A DNA stretch of 64,000 nt from Fragum whitleyi. Lineage: Eukaryota; Mollusca; Bivalvia; Cardiida; Cardiidae. The stretch spans positions 49,115,058 to 49,179,057 of the forward strand of contig OX411552.1 in the NCBI GenBank assembly GCA_948146395.1, given 5' to 3'. This document shows, piece after piece, positions 34,849 to 49,585 of the stretch. Positions within the stretch are counted from its first letter, which is position 1. Every line of letters starts with the position of its first letter. Under the pieces are notes generated by a model, which saw nothing but the letters and a program-made list of their open reading frames with translations, was not told the DNA's origin and did no database searches. Both the position numbers and the translations under genes were made by a program.

Positions 34849-34926
34849 GAATTTACTGAAACACAATGATGTAGTTTTAAATACAGCTGTTCTGCAAGCT
34901 ACTAGACATGGATTGTCCAGTGAAAG
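34849..34926 (+). other. First coding exon of the CUB/LDLa gene with 5' UTR and mini-uORF
   Basis: The exon follows a good acceptor (TTATGCAG), so an upstream non-coding exon probably exists. The 5' UTR part contains ATGATGTAG (34866-34874), a two-codon upstream ORF, before the start ATG at 34908. The start is chosen because it leads straight into a signal peptide. Confidence 0.5.
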
Positions 34927-37900
34927 GTAAGAAAATATTCCTTTGCAGGCTTTGACACTAAGGGAAGTCCAGCCCTGTGTTCAGTATAACAGAAATGATC
35001 CAAATGCTTTGCACATTTTGACATCCTGAACATAGGCGGAGTCAAATGTCCCTTATTTTCCTGGTTGCCATCGACTTCACATTTAACAAAATTGGTGTCT
35101 GATGGACTCCTTGATTATATATGAAAATGAAGTTTCACTTTTTATACGCCCGTCAAAGGCAGGACGTATTATGGGATCACCCGTGATGTCCGGCGTCAGG
35201 GCTTCCAGCGGCGTGCACTTCTTTGTCCGGAGCTTAACTCTGTAACCTAATGTCCGATTTTCTTGAAACTTGGTAGGTATATTCTTCTCCTCTTAACGGA
35301 GTGCAGTGTGAAAGAACCATAACTACCTACCTTTTTTTTGAGTTATTGCCTTTTTTTTTTTATACTTGGATCTTGTCCGGAGCATATCCCTGAAAGTATA
35401 GGAGCTACAATCATGAAACTTGATGGGTAGATAGATCTCATCAAGTGGAAGTGCAGTGCAAAAGAACCATATCTCTACCTTGCTTGTTTTTTGAGCCATT
35501 GCCCTTTGTTGTTTTTCATACTTTCATATTGTCATGAGCATATCTCTCAAAGTATGGGAGCTGCGAACATGAAACTTGATGGCTAGATAGATCTTATCAA
35601 GGGGAAGTGTAGTGCAAAAGAACCATAACTCTACCTTGCTTGTTTTTTGAGTTATTGCCCTTTGTTTTATTTTCAAATTTGGATCTGGTCCAGACTATAT
35701 CTCTAAAAGTATAGGAGCTATGATCATGAAATTTGACGGGTAGATAGATTTTATCAAGGGAAAGTGTAGTGAAAAAACCAAAACTTTACTTGGCTTATTT
35801 TTTGAGTTATTGCCCTTTGTAGTTTTTCACACTTGAATCTTTTCTAGAGCTTTTCTTAAAGAGTATTTGAGCTATGATCTTGAAACTTCATGGATATATA
35901 GATTGCATCAAGGGGAAGTGCAGTGCAAAAGAGCCATAATTACCAGGCTTTATTTTTGAGTTATTGCCCTTTGTTTTTCTTCATACTTGAATCTTATCCA
36001 TCTTATCCAATTCTAATGGTATATGAACTTTGATCATGATAATGATATACTCCTACTACAATTATTCATCTGTCTGTCTACACAAAAAATGTCTAAAAGA
36101 TATTCATTTGAAATCACTTCAATTCTACTCTTAACCCAAAGTTACATCAAGCTGTGTGACGGGCATATTTTGTGACAATTTGGCACCATGTGTCACAATA
36201 TTCTACCCTTTACAAAACTTCAGAATCCTTACAATTAACTTGAACTCCTTGATTTTATAAGTTCCATGTCCATTGGACACTCTGCTTAGGTATTGCCAAA
36301 CCTACCGTCTGGCTTGGTTTATGTACTGAAATTTACAGCAGTCTTGCATTGACCCCTGTAAGACAGTCAACAGTCAACATGTTAAATGAACTTGATTATA
36401 TTTAACTCTTGCCATGTTGAATAAAAAGCCTTGGCAGAATTATATTTATATTAAAGTGCTTAAAGCTCTGTATTTTGTTATTGCGAGTCAGTATTTGATT
36501 TTGAAAATACAATTTAGAAACTAATTGCCAAAAAAAGAAAATCTGGTGGTAAAGACTAAGATCAAACTGCACATATGTGCAGTCTGATCTTTGTCTATAC
36601 TTCCTGCCAAAACAGGGATAGACAGCTTGACAAGGGTTAAGAGATGAAGAGACTATTATTTCAATTAAATGATGTAAAAAAATTAAAAACCTTATCATAT
36701 TGTAATGTATGAATAAGCAAACCTGTATTAACCCTTTCCAATACAGTAATGGGACCAATTTAAAGCCACATTTATTATCATAATACATTTATTAGAAAAT
36801 AGTTTGCAAAAAATAAAAGAAATTCCTTCTTATTTTTCCACTTTCATTTTCCTGCAATATTTTCAATGCCATTGGAGTGTTTTGTTTATATCATATTGCA
36901 ACAACCTTAGCAATCATTTTAAAGCCACATTTATTATCATTATACATTTATTAGAAAGTAGTTTGCAAAAAAAAAGAAATTCCTTCTTATTTTTCCACTT
37001 TCATTTTCCTGCAATATTTTCAATGCTATTGGAATGTTTTGTTTATAATCATATTGCAACAACCTTAGCGATAATTCTGGCTCAGAATATCATGTGCACA
37101 AATATCCCTGTTCAGCCAAATCTAACAAGAATGTTTTTCATTTTTCAAAATCTTTCACTAAATTAATTTATTTCCCTTTGAGATTTTTTTTTCTCATTAA
37201 GCATGTCTTAATCACAATTCTGACAGAAAAATGAAAGAATCTCGCAATATCTCTGCCCTTATTTATGGCTAAATGATCCCCGCAACTTTACTTTGTTTCC
37301 TAGCTAGCTGCCACCTCTTTCAATTTAGACCAGTTTGAGCTTTCAAAAAAATGATCAAGGGTTACCTATATTGATTTGTAAATGATAATGACAAATTTTG
37401 TTGATTTTTTTGCAGGTTTGGGACCAGTAGTTGTATGGTTGATTGTAACATTTCTGTCTACTGACGCCATCTATTCAGGTAAGGGCTTGTGTTTGAGCCT
37501 TAAACCAGGGTTTTGACCCCCAGAAATCTGAAACTATTCTAATTTGACCCACTTGAAAGGAATTACTATGGGTAAAAACATGGGGGTTTTACCTAAGATT
37601 TTCACAAATTAGTTTCTTAAGTTCTACATAATAATTATTTTTTTCATAAAATTAAAAAAAAACTAAACAGTTAAAGTGACTCTTAAGTATGCAAAATTGT
37701 ACTTATGATTTGCCTTTTCTATCGTTTTGACACTTTTAAATTCAGATTTGACCCCCAGAATTTCGTAGGTGAGGAGTCAATGACTCCCCAATATCAAACT
37801 CTAACATAAGCTCTGTTGTAAGTAGGCTTAACCCCCCCCCCTTATCTGTACCTCTGCTATTGGCTGATTGACAGGCAGTAGCTAGTGACTAGGAACAATT

Positions 37901-40900
37901 GTTATGGTTTACTAGTTATACTGATGTGTAAGAAATGACTGGAAGCCATAGTAAGATGCACCCAATTCCATGAGATAATTGAATTTTTATGGTGCAGTTG
38001 AACATCATGTAATATTTTGTATTAGCAATCTAAATTTTATTGTGACTTTTTTTGTAATTGACACTTTTATATCATTTTACTTCGTTATGCATTTGTACAT
38101 ATTAGGAACAAGCATAATATTTTTGCAAATACCTTTCTTCAATTTGCAGGGTTTCCAAAGCGTCTATGTGAAGACAACAGTTTACGCATCAGTAATATTG
38201 GAGAGACAGGCACGATTTCTGCGGATCTATCGACAAATGAGGCGGATTTTGAAAATCCATGCGTACTTCGTATAGAAGCCTGTAGTGCATGTCAGATAGA
38301 AATCTCCCCTGCTCCTGCAAAAGACTTTGATTTCTTTTGTAGAACCCATCTTCTTCAGAATTCATACTGTTCTCTAGGGTAAGATAAATATAGTGTAAAT
38401 ATTTTGTTAAGTGCCTGGGCTTTTATTAAGGTAGTGGAATCTTTCACAATGTTGAAAATCATTAGGAAACCTCGGTTAACACTGTTAAAGATCATTACTT
38501 CTGAAACTTTGCAGAACCATTACGGTTCCACTACCTTTATTGGCACATTCTTTAAGTAAGATTTTTGTTTGAATTCAAGGATACTTTTTATAGAAAACCC
38601 AACAGATTCACCTAAAGATATTGAGAAATAAACTATTCAGGGTTGAAAAACCTTAATTGGAATGCCCGGTTTGGGGTTATGAGACCATATTCAAAACTAG
38701 TTAAAATTTTTGAAAGTGGCGTAAAGCCCCATTCAAAAGAAAATTGAAAACTAGGTGTTAGAGACTTGATGATCCGAAATTGAATCAAGCAATGGTCAAT
38801 GTTGATGCCTACTATAGTGAATGGGCATTATTGATAGAATCTTTGCACTTGATTTTTTTCGGTCTTTCTATATCAGCCTTAATTGAAACAACAGGAACAC
38901 ACAATCAATGTTTATAAGGGCTATTTCCTCTTTAAATCAGTCGAATCTATTTGATACGCATGAAGCTAATTGCAATTAAACTATGAAGGAAACTTGGCCA
39001 GTAACCTGTATGAGAAAATGCTATTGCATATGGATCGTAAGCTAAAGGCAAAAGAAAAATAGAAAAAAATAGGGAGATATAGAATTGAGGGGTCAGTGCA
39101 ATGCTATTGTAAGTGCCTATAAATATATAGCACTTTGCCACTTACAATAATGTTGCTTTGACCCCTTGGAATGTTTCTTGTGTAAAGAATTAAGTCTAGT
39201 AAAATCTGTAATAGAAAAGGAAGGAATTTCCTGTGGGAGAACAAAAGATTCTCCATACTGGAGTAACTAGCCCTAGCTATAGCGTTTATTATGAAGCCCT
39301 ATCACTCATAAGCTTTTTGAATGTCTTGAAATTAGCTCATCAAAGAGAGTGTACTAGGTAGGTTATTACGGTTAGGCTGCTGTCATAGTTGGTAGAGTGT
39401 CAGACTGTCAATCTGGAGGACTCGGGTTTGATCCCTGACGGCAGCACTCATCCTTTCTGACCATTTGTCTCTCACCTGTGGGTTGATATTCGTACACCTA
39501 TATGAGACAGCAGCTGGAGGCTAGGAAAGGATGTGATGGTAGTACTGATGAGAGAAATACCTGGATTCCATTGTTAGGTGCTCCAGCCTCTGCGATATTA
39601 GTGAAAAATTGTTGAAAGTGGTGTAAAACCCCATTCTAACAAAAATATAACAGCTGTGTTATTATGAATTGCTTCCTCTCTGTCATTATGTTGGTCCTGA
39701 TAGACATTTAGTTTGTTAGTGTGCCAGCTTGGGAATCGTACCCACATGTTCGACCTTCAATTGTTTTGATATCCATTGCTCTCCCAAGTTCCCAACTGAG
39801 TTAATAGGGCTGACAGTGCTTGCAGTATCTGTTTGAGTACACTTTGATATCAGTACTTTAGCTACACCCCTACTGTATTTTAATGCAGTCATGAAATATT
39901 TGTAAATTTCAGATGTGATTATCTCCATATATTTGACATGTACTACATGAATGAGACAACAACGTCCAAATACTATCAGAAATGGAGTGAATTTAACCAA
40001 CCTTTCCAGTCTGAATCCAGTAATGTCTTCATCATGCTTTGTCATGGAAATTCTGGACGATACAACTTCTCGCTGAATTATAAAACTATCAGTAAGTATA
40101 GGTAGATTTTGTGCGCTGAGCCATAAATTCTATATTCATATATAGATTCTTGAGCTCAGTTTTGAAAATACACCTACAGGGATTTTTTAACCTTCCCTTG
40201 CCTTTCACAATATATACAAAGCTTTGGAAGCCTGTGTAGACTAAGATCAGGCTGCATAGACATGCAGTCTGATTGTAGCCTACTCTGCCTGCTTCATACT
40301 TGATTATTGGTGGGTAAAACATAAATCAGACGGGTTGAAATGTTCAAAAAAGATGGCAAGTTGTTTGAAAATAAGATTTATACTTGGCTGGATAAGAGAT
40401 AATACTAACAAGTTGGTATAGTGTGGTTTTATTGACTTAAATCTGATCCCTGCTATTTAGATGAATAAAAATCTGATTATTCCTTCTCGGCTTTGTACGT
40501 GCTCTCATAGGAATGAAGAACAAACGATATTGAATGTATTATACATTTTGTTAATTGATAAAATATGTCGATAATTGTTATTTAAGCATTTTTTCCACAG
40601 AGGTCAAATTCGGGTCAAATTAACCAGGCTTTAGATGAGATCATACAGTGTGTAGTCTTTCTGCTATTTGAATCTTTGTGGTGCTGAATTTGAATATTGC
40701 TGAATGCATCTGAAATTGTAGCTTTGGTAAAATGGTCTAAAGTTTTGTTTTGTACCACGGTCAAGGTTATCTAAGATCTATTAAGATTTAGGTCAAATAT
40801 TAACCCTTGTCATGCTGAACCCAGAATATTCCTGCTTTGGCAGGAGCTATAGACCAACATCAGCCTGCACATATTATGTGATGAGAGTCTACACCACCTG

Positions 40901-43900
40901 TTTCTCACTTTCAAACCAGAATTGTCAATAGATTTAGTTTTTCAAATAAAATTGACCTACAGTTGGTACTTTCAGTGCTTTTTGCCCTTTGATTTTGATG
41001 AAAATTTTTTAAACAAAATTTATTCAGCATGACAAGGGTTAAAGTGAAGTTACTGATATTCTCTAGCTGGAAGTAGCATTAGTGTTTAGAAAACTTAATT
41101 GTCATGTCAAATTCTTTTAAGGCTTTTAACTCATGTCATGCTAAATACCGGAATATTACTGCTTTGGAAGGAGATATAAAGATCTGTCTGCCGAAATGTT
41201 CAGTAGGATCTAAGTCTATTCCACCTGATTTTCTGTTATAAACCAGAAAAATTTAAAGATCATAATTTCAAAATGAGTGCTAACTCACAAATAGAGAATC
41301 CAGTGTTTTCATCACTTTGAATTTAATGAAATTTCACTAAGGTTTTTATTCAGCATGACATGGGTTGATTTTACAAATGCTACCCATCTTTTAGTAAGGG
41401 ACCTTGTGGGAATTTTGTATACATATTCTGGAATAAAGGTCAGATCCAGCAGAGGTCAGTCAGAGATCAACAGAGCTACAGATACAGGGGGTATTTTGGA
41501 TTTCAAATTGAAATAATAATAATAAAATCTTTATTTCATGAAGGTAGAACATTAAGACATATTTCAAATGAATAATATGAAAGTAGTCTTTTTTACAATG
41601 TTGCCTTCATTATAAATGACGTATGATTCAAATGATAATGATAGAATGATATAAACATGCTTGCAAAATAGAAAACAAGATCAGAATTAGAGAATCTTCG
41701 GACAGATACATTCAGTATGTTAAGCGTTTAGTTTAGTTCTATCGGGACTTCAGAATTGTTTTAAAAGCAAATGATTTTTAAATTGGCTTTTAAAACGCGA
41801 TAAAGATATTGCATCTTTAATGGTAATAGGGATTTTATTCCATACATTCATGCTATAGTATGAAAATGAGTTTTTCTTCTACAAAGTATTGTATTTCGAG
41901 TTAGTTATATCTTTGTGAGCAAATGACCTTAAACTGTAGCTCCTGTTATAACAGAAAGAAATAATGTCTGTCATATAACTTGGTAATAGGTTATAACGAC
42001 ATTTGAATATCAAAACACCAGTATAATAATATTTTGATAATATTTGCTGTCATGGGAGACCACTCTCACCACTGTCCTACATAGCTTCATTGGTTTACAT
42101 TGGTCCGTACAATGTTTGACAACTGGGTCAGGGAAGATCTTCTTTGCCACAGTGGTTAGCCCATTGGACTGGTAAACCAAAAATTGAAATATTACTTGTC
42201 GGCGTTGCACTTCAACACTTGCTCACGTCGGATATTTTTCAGCTATGCTAAGGTTGAGGACAGTTTGTATGTAATACTTGCACAAAATCCCTATGCAACC
42301 CTATGTTGTGGGTACAATTAAAATGTGTACCCACAAGGTAGGGTTTCATGTAGAATTAAAGATTTTAGATTGGCATCACCCCCACTTATTTGTACCTCAG
42401 TATCAAAATTCAAATGTAAATGTATTTTTCTGCTTATTTTTTAGAAAAACAAAGAGAAATAAGTGGCACATTCACAGACCTATATCAGAATAAAGGAACT
42501 ATTTCTTCACCGTTTTTTCCACGTGGGTATTACCTGAACCATGAGGTGTATGAATACATCATCACTGGGCTCCAGGAGGAGGATCGTATAATGGTGGTGT
42601 TTGATGATTGGCATCTGGACCCTTCTAGTGCAATATATGTAAGTCATTAGGAAAGCATATATGTTGGATATTCAAAATATATTTCAGATTTGTAATGATG
42701 CTTTATAGAGAAATTTCAAAGCCTTGAATGTGTTGAAAATAATTTGAAGTAAAAAATCTGTGTTGAGTGTAATCTTGTTCTATAATTGATTTAATCATTA
42801 AATGTGTACTCATACAATTCCTTAAATGTAACTTTGCTATCATTATTATACCCCCCCCCCCCCCCATAACGAAATTATGGGGGGTATACTGGAATCAGGT
42901 TGTCCGTTCGTCTGTCTGTCCATCCGTAGACATAATTTTGTGTCCTCTTCTCCTCCCACAGTTTTGGACCAATTTTGCTGAAATTTTATCAGGTTGTTTC
43001 CTATCATATGAAGTTGTGCACCTGTAATTTTCATCCTGATCCAGTCATTAGTTTGAGAGTTATGCCACTTTGAACTTTTTAAGGAGGGGGGACATAATTT
43101 TTTGTCCTTAAGGAGGGGGGGGGGGGGGGGGAGTAGTCAAAAATTAAAATTGCAAAACTCTTAAAAAGGGGTCATAAAATGCCCCTTCAAAGTCCTTCCC
43201 TTCATAAAAAAGCCTTTGTGGCAATGTGGAGGGGTATTTTCGTTAGCCTTTGGGGGTGACAGCTCTAGTTATACATGGAAAAGTGTCCATATACAGAGTA
43301 TGTTTATATATTCGAATTAAAACCTCTTTTGACAAAATTTGAGCTGTATTGATGAGACCTGTGCACCTAACCATAGCACCCCCCCACCTGTTATTTCTTT
43401 CTCAAGTATAACGACAACATTTCATCTGAACTAACGTGGCCTTTAATTAATAGTTGGATTGAATTTGACTGAGCTAGTGTTTCAATCATTCACGAATGCA
43501 AGTGTGATCAGCCTGTGTGCTCTGACTGACTGCACAGGCTTGACCTGTATGAAAAAATGGATAGAAAATGAAAATTAGGTCGTATAAACTAAGACCAGAC
43601 TAATGTAAGTGCAGACTGATCTTATTTATGCTTCCTGCAAAGGTTACGTGGGAACATTCCTGACTAAGTACGCAAAGGGTTAAACTTTTTGCATCTTGTT
43701 GCAGTACGATGACGGTAGTTCTGTAGGATCATTCACTGGTGGATCACTGAGACCCTCGCTTGTTACAGATACCAATCAGTTACGATTTATGTTTCACACG
43801 GGCCAGTCACTGTCACCGACTTACGGCAGGAGATACATGGGATTTAAAGCTACATATTCATTTCACAGCAGTGAGTACTTCAACACTCCTTATTGAACCT

Positions 43901-46900
43901 TTATCCTGCTGAATTAAAATAATTCAATAATAACACAATGGCGGAAATGTAATTATGAAATAAGAAGAAATTACATTAGAACTTTATTATCAATAAAATT
44001 CATATGTCATGTGTTTTAACTGTGTTCACAGATAGCTCCGCCTATTTTTCTGGCAACATCATCTTTAGCGCGAACGTTGATTCTTTACATGTCAGCATAA
44101 CCCTGTCTATCCCATGGTTTCCCTCAATAATTAAGTAGAAGGCAAAGAGTAAATCAATTGCTCAGAGGGAAACAGTTGTAACTGCCTGTGTATTTATAGG
44201 CAGTTACAACTGTTTCACACTGAGCCATCGAAATGTTAAGATAAAACTGCATGTTATATCAAATATTTTCAAAGGGCTATATAGCTTTTATTGTAAGTTT
44301 CAATAATGTTAGTCTTCAAAATTATCTGTGGTGATAATCTCATTACATGATAATTCTCTTTCAGGTGATTCTATTATACACAAGCCTGTCACAAGTGAGT
44401 AAATTTTTGTTGATAGTATTTCCTACAAAACAGACATAATGTCTTGAAGCTACGAATGTTTCCTGTAATTTGTAACATAGAGAAAGCGTAATGTGAAATA
44501 CCTTCAATATCCATATAGGGGATAAAAACAGGAGGCTTATCATTACTGTAACACAAGAGTATATTGAACTTCTTTTAAGAGTCAAAAATTCTCATAAAAT
44601 TTGAACGATGAAGATTTTAAATCTTAATAAGTTCAAGGTCTCTTTTTGAAATGGAGTTTATATGGAGCATATATCCTTCTTGTATAATTTTGTGAAATTG
44701 TTTTCCTTTATAGAGTGAATTGTCCTGTGGTAAATTTTTTTACATCTGAAGTTTCAAGGTCACAATCATGTTAACATCAAATTTCAAAATTAAATGAGCT
44801 TGTCCAGAGCATTAGATAAATTTAAGTACAAATGAGCTCTGTTGTTCTCTATAGTTAGATGATTTTATATATGGATAAGAAAAAAAAAGATCTTTAACAT
44901 CATATTGGTAGGTCAAACTATAGAATTATGAACTTATTTTAAAGCACCCATGCTTCACTTTGTGCGAATAGTTTACAATTTTCCTATTTCTATTTAAACA
45001 AACTGTTTTACACAGGAAACTAGGACAAATGGTTACACTCCAATGACCAGGCTTATTTTGGTGGGAGATTACAGCTCAATATGTTTGTAGGCAGTTACAA
45101 CTGTTTCACACTGAGTCATAGATTTTAAATCTCCATGGCAAATAATTAATATTTTTGTTCTCATTTATCCTCTGTTTTGCAGGTTGCAAAGGTTCTGGAA
45201 CATTCTTTGGAAAATATGGTGGCCACATCGAGTTCCTACATACGGAAGTACAGCGACAATTATATGACTGTGTGTGGGTTGTGAAGAAACAGCCAGGGTA
45301 TTCTGGGATATATCTCAAAATAACAGCTCTTAAAATGATAGGTATGTGCTTGGTAAGACTTACCAGTAAATAGATACTAAAAGAGGCTCTAATTGAAAAA
45401 ATGAGCCTGTGTGTGACATTTCCTTAAGTTTGATGTGTGCATGAGAAATAAACATTGAGCAGCATTGATTGCAATATAGTGAAATTAGACAATTGCTTGT
45501 ATGTCACTAGATACTTTGAAACCTTATCTATCTACAAAAGGCAAAGTAAACCCTCTGGACGGACTGTGCATATGCACAGACTGACCATAGTCTTTGTTTT
45601 GCGCACATTTGAAATTGTTAAAAATATCACTCACAGGCTCAAATATACTAGATACAAGTGTTTTTAGCCCATCCCATTGTTATGGGAACAGGCATATAGA
45701 GTTAACCTTGTCCATGTGTGTATGGGTGTGTGTGTGTGGGTGGATGTGCGTGTCCCCTTCTTGTCCAGAGCATAACTTCTACATTTTATGGATGAATTTC
45801 AAAATAACTTGAAACAGTTGTTCCCCTTGATGAGTACTATTGGCATGCTAAGAGTTTGTCCAGATACTCCCAAGGTCATGGTTGAAGGTCAAATGGGTCA
45901 TGGGTAAAAATCAAGTATTTGAAGTTGCATTTATGTCTGCAAACATATCTATAACCTAATTTTATTGACCCAAATCTGACCCCTGCTATTAAGATCATTA
46001 AAATTCTGATTATTCTTACTTGGCTTTTGAATGAAAAACACATGGTATTATATGTAATATATATTTTGTTAAGGGATAAAATATATTGGTAATTGTTAAT
46101 TAAGCACTTTTTCCCCAGAGGTCAAAATTGGGGCAAATTAACCAAGGTATAATTAAACTGTAAATTCTACCAGATGCAATCCATTTTCAAGACTGATAAG
46201 TATGGGTTGGTCAGAAAAGAATGTCTGTTTGCTTGCACAAAACTTTTCTGATTACTTCGAACATTGTTTTTTCTACAGGGTATGGTAAAAGTGGCTATAT
46301 AGTGATACGAGATGGTCTGACGTCGGACAGTAAAGTTGTTGGTAATGTTTCTGTACATGAGAGCATGAAGACTTTATTGCCATTTAGGAGGAGTGAGGGA
46401 TTCTATATTCGACTGACTGGCTACTTGTCGTCAAGTGATACTGTTGAAATGGCATATGCATCTTATATTGAAACTCCAGGTGAGTGCTAGAGTATAGAAA
46501 AGGGGGATTTTAATCTGTCACATGCTGTTCATAATATAAGATAAAGTGGGTATTTTTTAATTTGATTAAGGTATGAATTTAAAAACCTAATCAAACTGTA
46601 TGAATACGCGTAGTGGATTCATACATGAGTGTGATTAGGTTTTAGTTTCATACATCCATTAATTAAATAATTCTCTTCATATCTTTTAATCTAATATCAT
46701 GAAGCAAAATGGAAGTATTTCTTCATTATTGAACATGTTTCTTATGAGAATACTTTGCTTTCAAGCTTAGAAATTAGCTGTGTACTAAATCATTGAGGCA
46801 TGAAAATTGATGGAAACCAATAATTTTAATATTATAAGACTTTGGCAGACAGTAAAGACTACAATCAGAATGCACAGACATGCAGTCTGATTTTAGCCTA

Positions 46901-49554
46901 CACTGCCTGCTTTCCACTAAATAATTTTTCGAAAAATTTTAGCAGGGGGAAGACTTGTTGAAATGTCCAAAAAGAGAAAAATTGGCATTTTGTTTGTAAC
47001 AAAATGATTTTTAAACAGTTTTAGGGTTAATAAGAGTTGCAATATAATTAGGGTTGATTGCTGCAACTGTAACCATTGCAAATAATCCCTTTGTACACTT
47101 ATGCATTCATGATATATCATTATGGAATGAAAATTTCCAGTTCCATGGAATCAACTTTCTTAACTTAAAGTTTCTATTGTAAACCAGAACTTTTTTACTC
47201 TGAAAACATTTGCATGGGTATAAAGTCTTATTCAGTGGCAAGTTCTAGTTGAACACTTGTATTAAATGTCAGGGATGTGGAATTCCCATGCCTGACTTGT
47301 CTGACTTGGGCTTTTGTACTTGAGGACAAGTAAATTTTTCTAAGCCACTTGTCCAAGGACAAGTAAATACCAGGGTAAATCTTGGAATGTTACTTAAAAG
47401 AATTAAGAGAGAAATCATCGTAATGCTCATATCATAGGGTAGAAAACATTGTTTTTAATGAAGAAAATGCTGGATACCAGCATTTTCTTCATCAAAAGGC
47501 AATGTTTTTTTCAAATTTTTCTATTTACTCTTTAGCGTACAAGTTCATTTTGATCCTGGACGAGTAGAAAATCCGCTTTTACTTGTCCATGGACAAGTGG
47601 AGAAAACTCATATTTCCACACCCCTGAATATGTTTACCTGTTTTCAGCGTGTCATCGAGATTCGGGGATGTTTGAGTGTGACTCACGACGATGTATATCT
47701 AACAGTCTGACCTGTGACGGCTATGATCACTGTGGAGATAATAGTGATGAAGAGAAAGCTTGTGGGGGTATGTACAGTTAACAGTATCATGAAATTGACA
47801 AGTTGAATGATTTTCGACCCATTCTGGAATTATAGTTTATGAATGTGTTGAGCAAGTTTTGAGTTAAGTTTAAGGGAATTAATGATCATATAGGCAGTTA
47901 CAATTGTTTTGCACTGAGTCATTGATATAAACTAGTAAATGTCCTTGTTAACTAGTTTCTCAAGACTAAAAAAATGAATAATTTGACTATTCAATTGGAT
48001 GAATTATAACATTATTCATACTTGCAGATTTCCAACATTCTTGATTGAATATCAATGTTTAATACATTTTAGGAAAGTCATGTTTTAAGCTGCAGATTTT
48101 TGAGAAACTTCATAATAAATTACAAATAGCTCATTCCACTAATTGATAGTGATTATCTTCAAGCATAACTACCCTACCATATTGGATTTATGCATGTATA
48201 TTCATTTCAAAATTAATCTAAGAGGAATAGAAGGATATTCCTTACTTGGGTATGTTATACATACAACATATTTTTCAGTACGACTTGACAGGCAATCTAT
48301 AAATGTTATCAAAATGACCTTTCAAATTTATCATGATATTTTGTATCAAGCAATCATTCCCATGAACAACCATGGTGGTCCCCTTAGTGGTCACTTAACA
48401 CATGTTTTACTGTACATCTTTCAAGGGCATAACTACTATTGCTCTCATTACGCAAGTCCATAAAAGAAATAAATCCTCTTTCGGGAAATGTCATTCATGA
48501 ATGATCATAACATCGAAACTACAGCTTTTTATGCCCCTGTATCGAGAGATCGGGGGCATATTGTTTTACTCATGTCCGTCTATCTGTCATTCCATCTGTC
48601 TGTCCGCCGTCTGTCCGAAAACTTAACCAAACTTAACCTTGCCAATATCTTCAAGCCTATTCAAGATACAGAGCTAATATTTGGCATGACGATAGATCTC
48701 AATGATCCGCATCCGCTGGTACCAAAGTCAAGGTCATGTGACAAGGTCAAGGTCATCTGTCAAGGTCAAACTTTGCCGTTACGGGGGCATTCGTGTTTCA
48801 CAAACACATCTTGTTCAAGCTGTAGTTACAATGTTGTGATTATTCATCAACGCTTAAATCATAGATAATTGGAGCAGATCCAGGATATTCATCTTCTGCC
48901 ACAGTCTACATTTCGCCTTTATCCAATATATTCCCTGTCGCCTGTTGAGTGTGTATAAATTTCAAAATCCTAGTTATGCTTTTGTCTTTCAGTATTCACA
49001 CCAGCATGGGATCAGAGTTACCAATACACCATCACAATTGGTGTGATTGTTCCCATGGTGATTTCTGTGTTCCTCGTTATGGTGATATGCCTACTCTTTG
49101 TGGTGATCCGCCGGTGTCGTCGTCATCGTATGGAGCAGAGTCTGAGATCACCAGACAGGATTCGCACCCTCAGTGAGGATGTGTCCCCTACCAGAAGTAT
49201 GTATAGATTTCTAGTACAAGATTTAACTTAGATTTGGTAAAACTGAGAAATGTTAAAGGAATTAACAGAGCTCCAGAGAAGAGGCTGTGCTAAAAAATTA
49301 ATCTTTTACTTCCCATGTGAACACTATATTGTGGGTACTCATTGGAATTTTCTTTAGAAGATTCCAATGAGTTTCCACAAAGAAGGATTTGATTGACTGT
49401 TAATGAAATTTTTATGCCCCCGTATCGAAAGATCGGGGGCATATTGTTTTACTCATGTCCATCTGTCAGTCTGTCTGTCCGTCCATCTGTCTGTCCGCTC
49501 GAAAACTTAACCCGAAAACTTAACCTTTGCCTTATCGAGAGATCGCTGTTACGA

Positions 49555-49585
<31 letters not shown>

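Noticed and set aside
36402..37166. 128-codon minus and 120-codon plus frames
   Set aside because: They cover a piggyBac-type MITE and a 158-bp tandem duplication; composition is AT-driven and no domain is seen.
48143..48868. 106- and 126-codon plus-strand frames
   Set aside because: They lie in the intron between the LDLa and TM exons; the second runs through a hairpin-type repeat, and neither shows a domain.
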